Assembly (NCBI GenBank): GCA_025355175.1
Contig: JANYAF010000056.1
Span: forward strand, 1-32,261
Length of the DNA: 32,261 bases
Reading direction: 5' to 3'
DNA from: Deltaproteobacteria bacterium
GTDB lineage: Bacteria > Desulfobacterota > Syntrophia > Syntrophales > Smithellaceae
The notes beneath the pieces were generated by a model, which saw only the letters and a program-made list of their open reading frames with translations, was not told where the DNA came from and ran no database searches. Made by a program: the position numbers and the translations under genes. Below are positions 30,574-32,261 of the stretch, in pieces (within the stretch, counting starts at the first letter, position 1; every line of letters starts with the position of its first letter).

Positions 30574-31920
30574 ATGAGGTTTAAGGAAGACGAAACCATT
30601 GAACTCAAAAAAAGTCTTACCACGCTCAAAGAAGGTTTGATTTCCATCTCGGCAATTCTCAATAAACATGGCGCGGGCGAACTTTGGTTCGGTGTTGCCC
30701 CGGACGGCAAAGCGGCAGGCCTTGTTGTCAATGAAAAAACGCTTCGGGATATTTCGCAGTCTATCGCCGCACATATTGAGCCCCGGATTTACCCGCAAAT
30801 CACAATGGAAAAAGTAAACGGTAAGCCTTGCGTTAAAATAGCCTTTTCCGGGAAAGAAAAACCTTATTTTTCATATGGCCGGGCTTACATGCGCGTGGCC
30901 GACGAAGACAGGCATCTTACCGCTAAGGAACTGGAAAACCTAATCCTCGCCAGAAACCGCGAGGCGCTGCGGTGGGATAACCAACCCTGTAAATTATCCA
31001 TCAAAGACTTAAGCGAAAAGAAGGTTAAAACCTTCGTGAAGCGCGCCGGTTTGGCCTGGGACAAAATCACAAATGTGCTGGAAAAACTGGGGCTGCTAAA
31101 GGATGGCCAACTGCTCAATGCCGCCCCGCTCTTTTTTGTCAAAGAACCAACTTTGCAATTGCGCTGCGCCGTCTTTGCCACAACGGACAGCGCCACCATT
31201 ATCGACCGCCATGACTTTACCGGCGACATTCTGGAACTTATCGAAGAAGCGCAAAAATACATTCTCAAAAACATTCACATCGGCATGAAACTCGACGGCC
31301 TCTATCGCGTGGATGTGCCGGAAATATCGGTTGCGGCCATGCGCGAAGCCATTATCAACGCTTTTTGTCATCGCGACTATCGCGACCCGGACTATGTGCA
31401 GGTGGCCATCTTTAAAGACCGTCTGGAGATCCGCAATCCCGGAGAGTTATACGGTGGTCTGACCATTGATGCCATACGCAAAGGTAATGTTTCCAGAAGG
31501 CGCAATCCCCTGATTGCCGAATTGCTGCGCCGCATACAGATGGTCGAGACTTGGGGGCGCGGTATGCGCCTGATTCTTACCGAAGAACCGACCGCGCAGT
31601 TTAGCGAAGTGGCCCAAATCTTTATCACCGCCTTTACGAGGCCGTCTTATGCCGAGTCGGGAATGACTACGGATAAAACTACGGATAAAACTACGGATAA
31701 AGACCTATCCGCCACAGCAAGAAAGATTCTGGATCTTGTTGCTTCAAATCCCGTCATTACACAAAAAGAGCTTGCCGCGCGCTTGGGCTTGACTGAGGAT
31801 GGGGTCTATTACCATACCACTAAACTGAAGAGACTTGCGCTGCTCACAAGGATTGGCGGCAAAAAGGAAGGGCGGTGGACGGTGTTGAAACAACAAGATG
31901 AGGAACCTGGAAATAAATGA
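30574..31920 (+). CDS. AlbA_2 (Schlafen-like) putative transcriptional regulator
   Basis: A 448-residue protein. The N-terminal AlbA_2 domain (ETIELKKSLTTLKEGLISISAILNKHGAGELWFGV) binds nucleic acid and is related to the Schlafen core. The centre resembles the HATPase_c_4-type region of such proteins (AMREAIINAFCHRDYRDPD, EIRNPGELYGGLTI, VETWGRGMRLIL). A linker of three exact TTDK units follows, then a C-terminal winged helix (NPVITQKELAARLGLTEDGVYYHTTKLKRL). Many are labelled RecG-like, but no helicase motor is present. The start at 30574 is chosen for the strong GGAGGAG site; 28 in-frame upstream codons from 30490 lack one and overlap the candidate operator. Related proteins occur in defence islands. 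Confidence 0.88.
   Translation: MRFKEDETIELKKSLTTLKEGLISISAILNKHGAGELWFGVAPDGKAAGLVVNEKTLRDISQSIAAHIEPRIYPQITMEKVNGKPCVKIAFSGKEKPYFSYGRAYMRVADEDRHLTAKELENLILARNREALRWDNQPCKLSIKDLSEKKVKTFVKRAGLAWDKITNVLEKLGLLKDGQLLNAAPLFFVKEPTLQLRCAVFATTDSATIIDRHDFTGDILELIEEAQKYILKNIHIGMKLDGLYRVDVPEISVAAMREAIINAFCHRDYRDPDYVQVAIFKDRLEIRNPGELYGGLTIDAIRKGNVSRRRNPLIAELLRRIQMVETWGRGMRLILTEEPTAQFSEVAQIFITAFTRPSYAESGMTTDKTTDKTTDKDLSATARKILDLVASNPVITQKELAARLGLTEDGVYYHTTKLKRLALLTRIGGKKEGRWTVLKQQDEEPGNK
31666..31701 (+). repeat. Three perfect 12-bp tandem repeats in coding sequence
   Basis: ACTACGGATAAA is repeated three times without mismatch, encoding Thr-Thr-Asp-Lys three times in the linker between the central domain and HTH of the AlbA_2 protein. 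The unit is a multiple of three, so gain or loss of copies would keep the frame. Confidence 0.95.
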
Positions 31921-32054
31921 AAATACTTTTCTGATAGGACATCAAATGGGAGAGGAAGGGGTGCAGAATAGGGCGTAGTTCATGGTACATAGTTGATGGT
32001 TGATGGTTGATAGTGTCCTCCGCTTGCGGGGGTGGCGCAGAGCGCCGGGGGTGG
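31920..32054. repeat. Intergenic repeat element, copy C (GC-rich core at 32015-32054)
   Basis: This aligns with copy B at 30216-30354. It starts at the last base of the AlbA_2 stop codon. Between the two conserved ends it contains a short TTGATGG-type triplication (about 31992-32012) that copy B lacks. No gene is visible in the 256-base gap it occupies. Confidence 0.75.
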
Positions 32055-32176
32055 TGAAAATGTAGTCAGTTATGCCAATTGCTTTATGGAAAACCGCTGC
32101 TATAATGCGGGCGAATTTTTAAACAGTCTTTTTTAACCAAACAGTATCGGAACAACCGAAGCAAAGGGGCATCGCC

Positions 32177-32261
32177 ATGAGGTGTGGAGCGGATTATGGA
32201 AAAACCCTAACCGTTTTTGAAGGTTGCAAAATCCGGCGGTATTATGATGAGCGAACCGAAA
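32177..32261 (+). CDS. N-terminal fragment of a probable Bro-N domain protein, cut by window edge
   Basis: The first 28 codons of an open frame with an AAAGGGG ribosome site seven bases before the ATG. Residues 11-28 (LTVFEGCKIRRYYDERTE) match the opening of Bro-N/antirepressor-like proteins, which typically read F-x-x-K-x-IR-x-x-x-D-E-x-x-x-W-Y-F-S-V-V-D. Such proteins occur in phages and in accessory loci. The assignment rests on only 18 residues, and the rest of the gene lies outside the window. Confidence 0.5.
   Translation, partial: MRCGADYGKTLTVFEGCKIRRYYDERTE

Noticed and set aside
30574..31920. ATP-dependent helicase RecG, a common label for this family
   Set aside because: No Walker A or helicase motifs are visible; the protein is an AlbA_2 plus HTH regulator type.

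Overview
The window looks like a piece of a Gram-negative, anaerobic, Desulfobacterota-type genome, possibly Syntrophales (Syntrophus or Smithella relatives). This is an inference from gene content and not a database match. The content behind it is a TAXI-type binding protein, a NIL-domain ferredoxin, an acyl-CoA dehydrogenase beside a 2-hydroxyacid dehydrogenase, DUF1015, a WYL regulator, and many short GC-rich palindromes between genes. No rRNA, tRNA, CRISPR array, transposase or integrase was recognised.

Positions 1-1430 (minus strand) hold a 3' fragment of the GTPase gene der, a small chagasin-like secreted protein that ends exactly at the der fragment, and a RelE-type toxin with its HTH antitoxin.

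Positions 1560-14172 (plus strand) form one long, tightly overlapped operon behind a textbook sigma-70 promoter. The order is chemoreceptor, CheW, CheR-TPR, CheW, CheA-REC, CheB, REC-PP2C phosphatase, RsbW-like ATPase fused to an acetyltransferase-like domain, and a YtcJ-type amidohydrolase. The first six genes match the order and domain details of the Pseudomonas Wsp surface-sensing system. The WspR position, normally REC-GGDEF, holds a WspR-like receiver joined to a PP2C serine phosphatase, and an anti-sigma-type kinase follows. This predicts that the array signals through partner switching and not through cyclic di-GMP. It is the most interesting system in the window.

Positions 14187-20142 (minus strand) contain a small unknown gene and then a housekeeping cluster transcribed mtaB, rnc, radical SAM gene, era, der. 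The last 269 bases of this region's der match (about 98 percent) the fragment at positions 1-269, so the first 14.7 kb is bounded by direct repeats of the der 3' end. That suggests an inserted or rearranged segment, or an assembly junction.

Positions 20285-27575 carry a small membrane protein, a NIL-ferredoxin and an alpha/beta hydrolase (minus strand), then a plus-strand series: DUF1015, lipoprotein, membrane-anchored TAXI protein, 2-hydroxyacid dehydrogenase, acyl-CoA dehydrogenase. Several palindromic repeats sit between them.

Positions 27576-32261 are an accessory-looking stretch: WYL regulator, AAA/DUF4143 ATPase, AlbA_2 (Schlafen-like) regulator and the first 28 codons of a probable Bro-N protein. 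They are separated by repeat-rich gaps holding two copies of a roughly 135-bp element. A third copy of that element's GC-rich end lies inside the coding region of the radical SAM gene.
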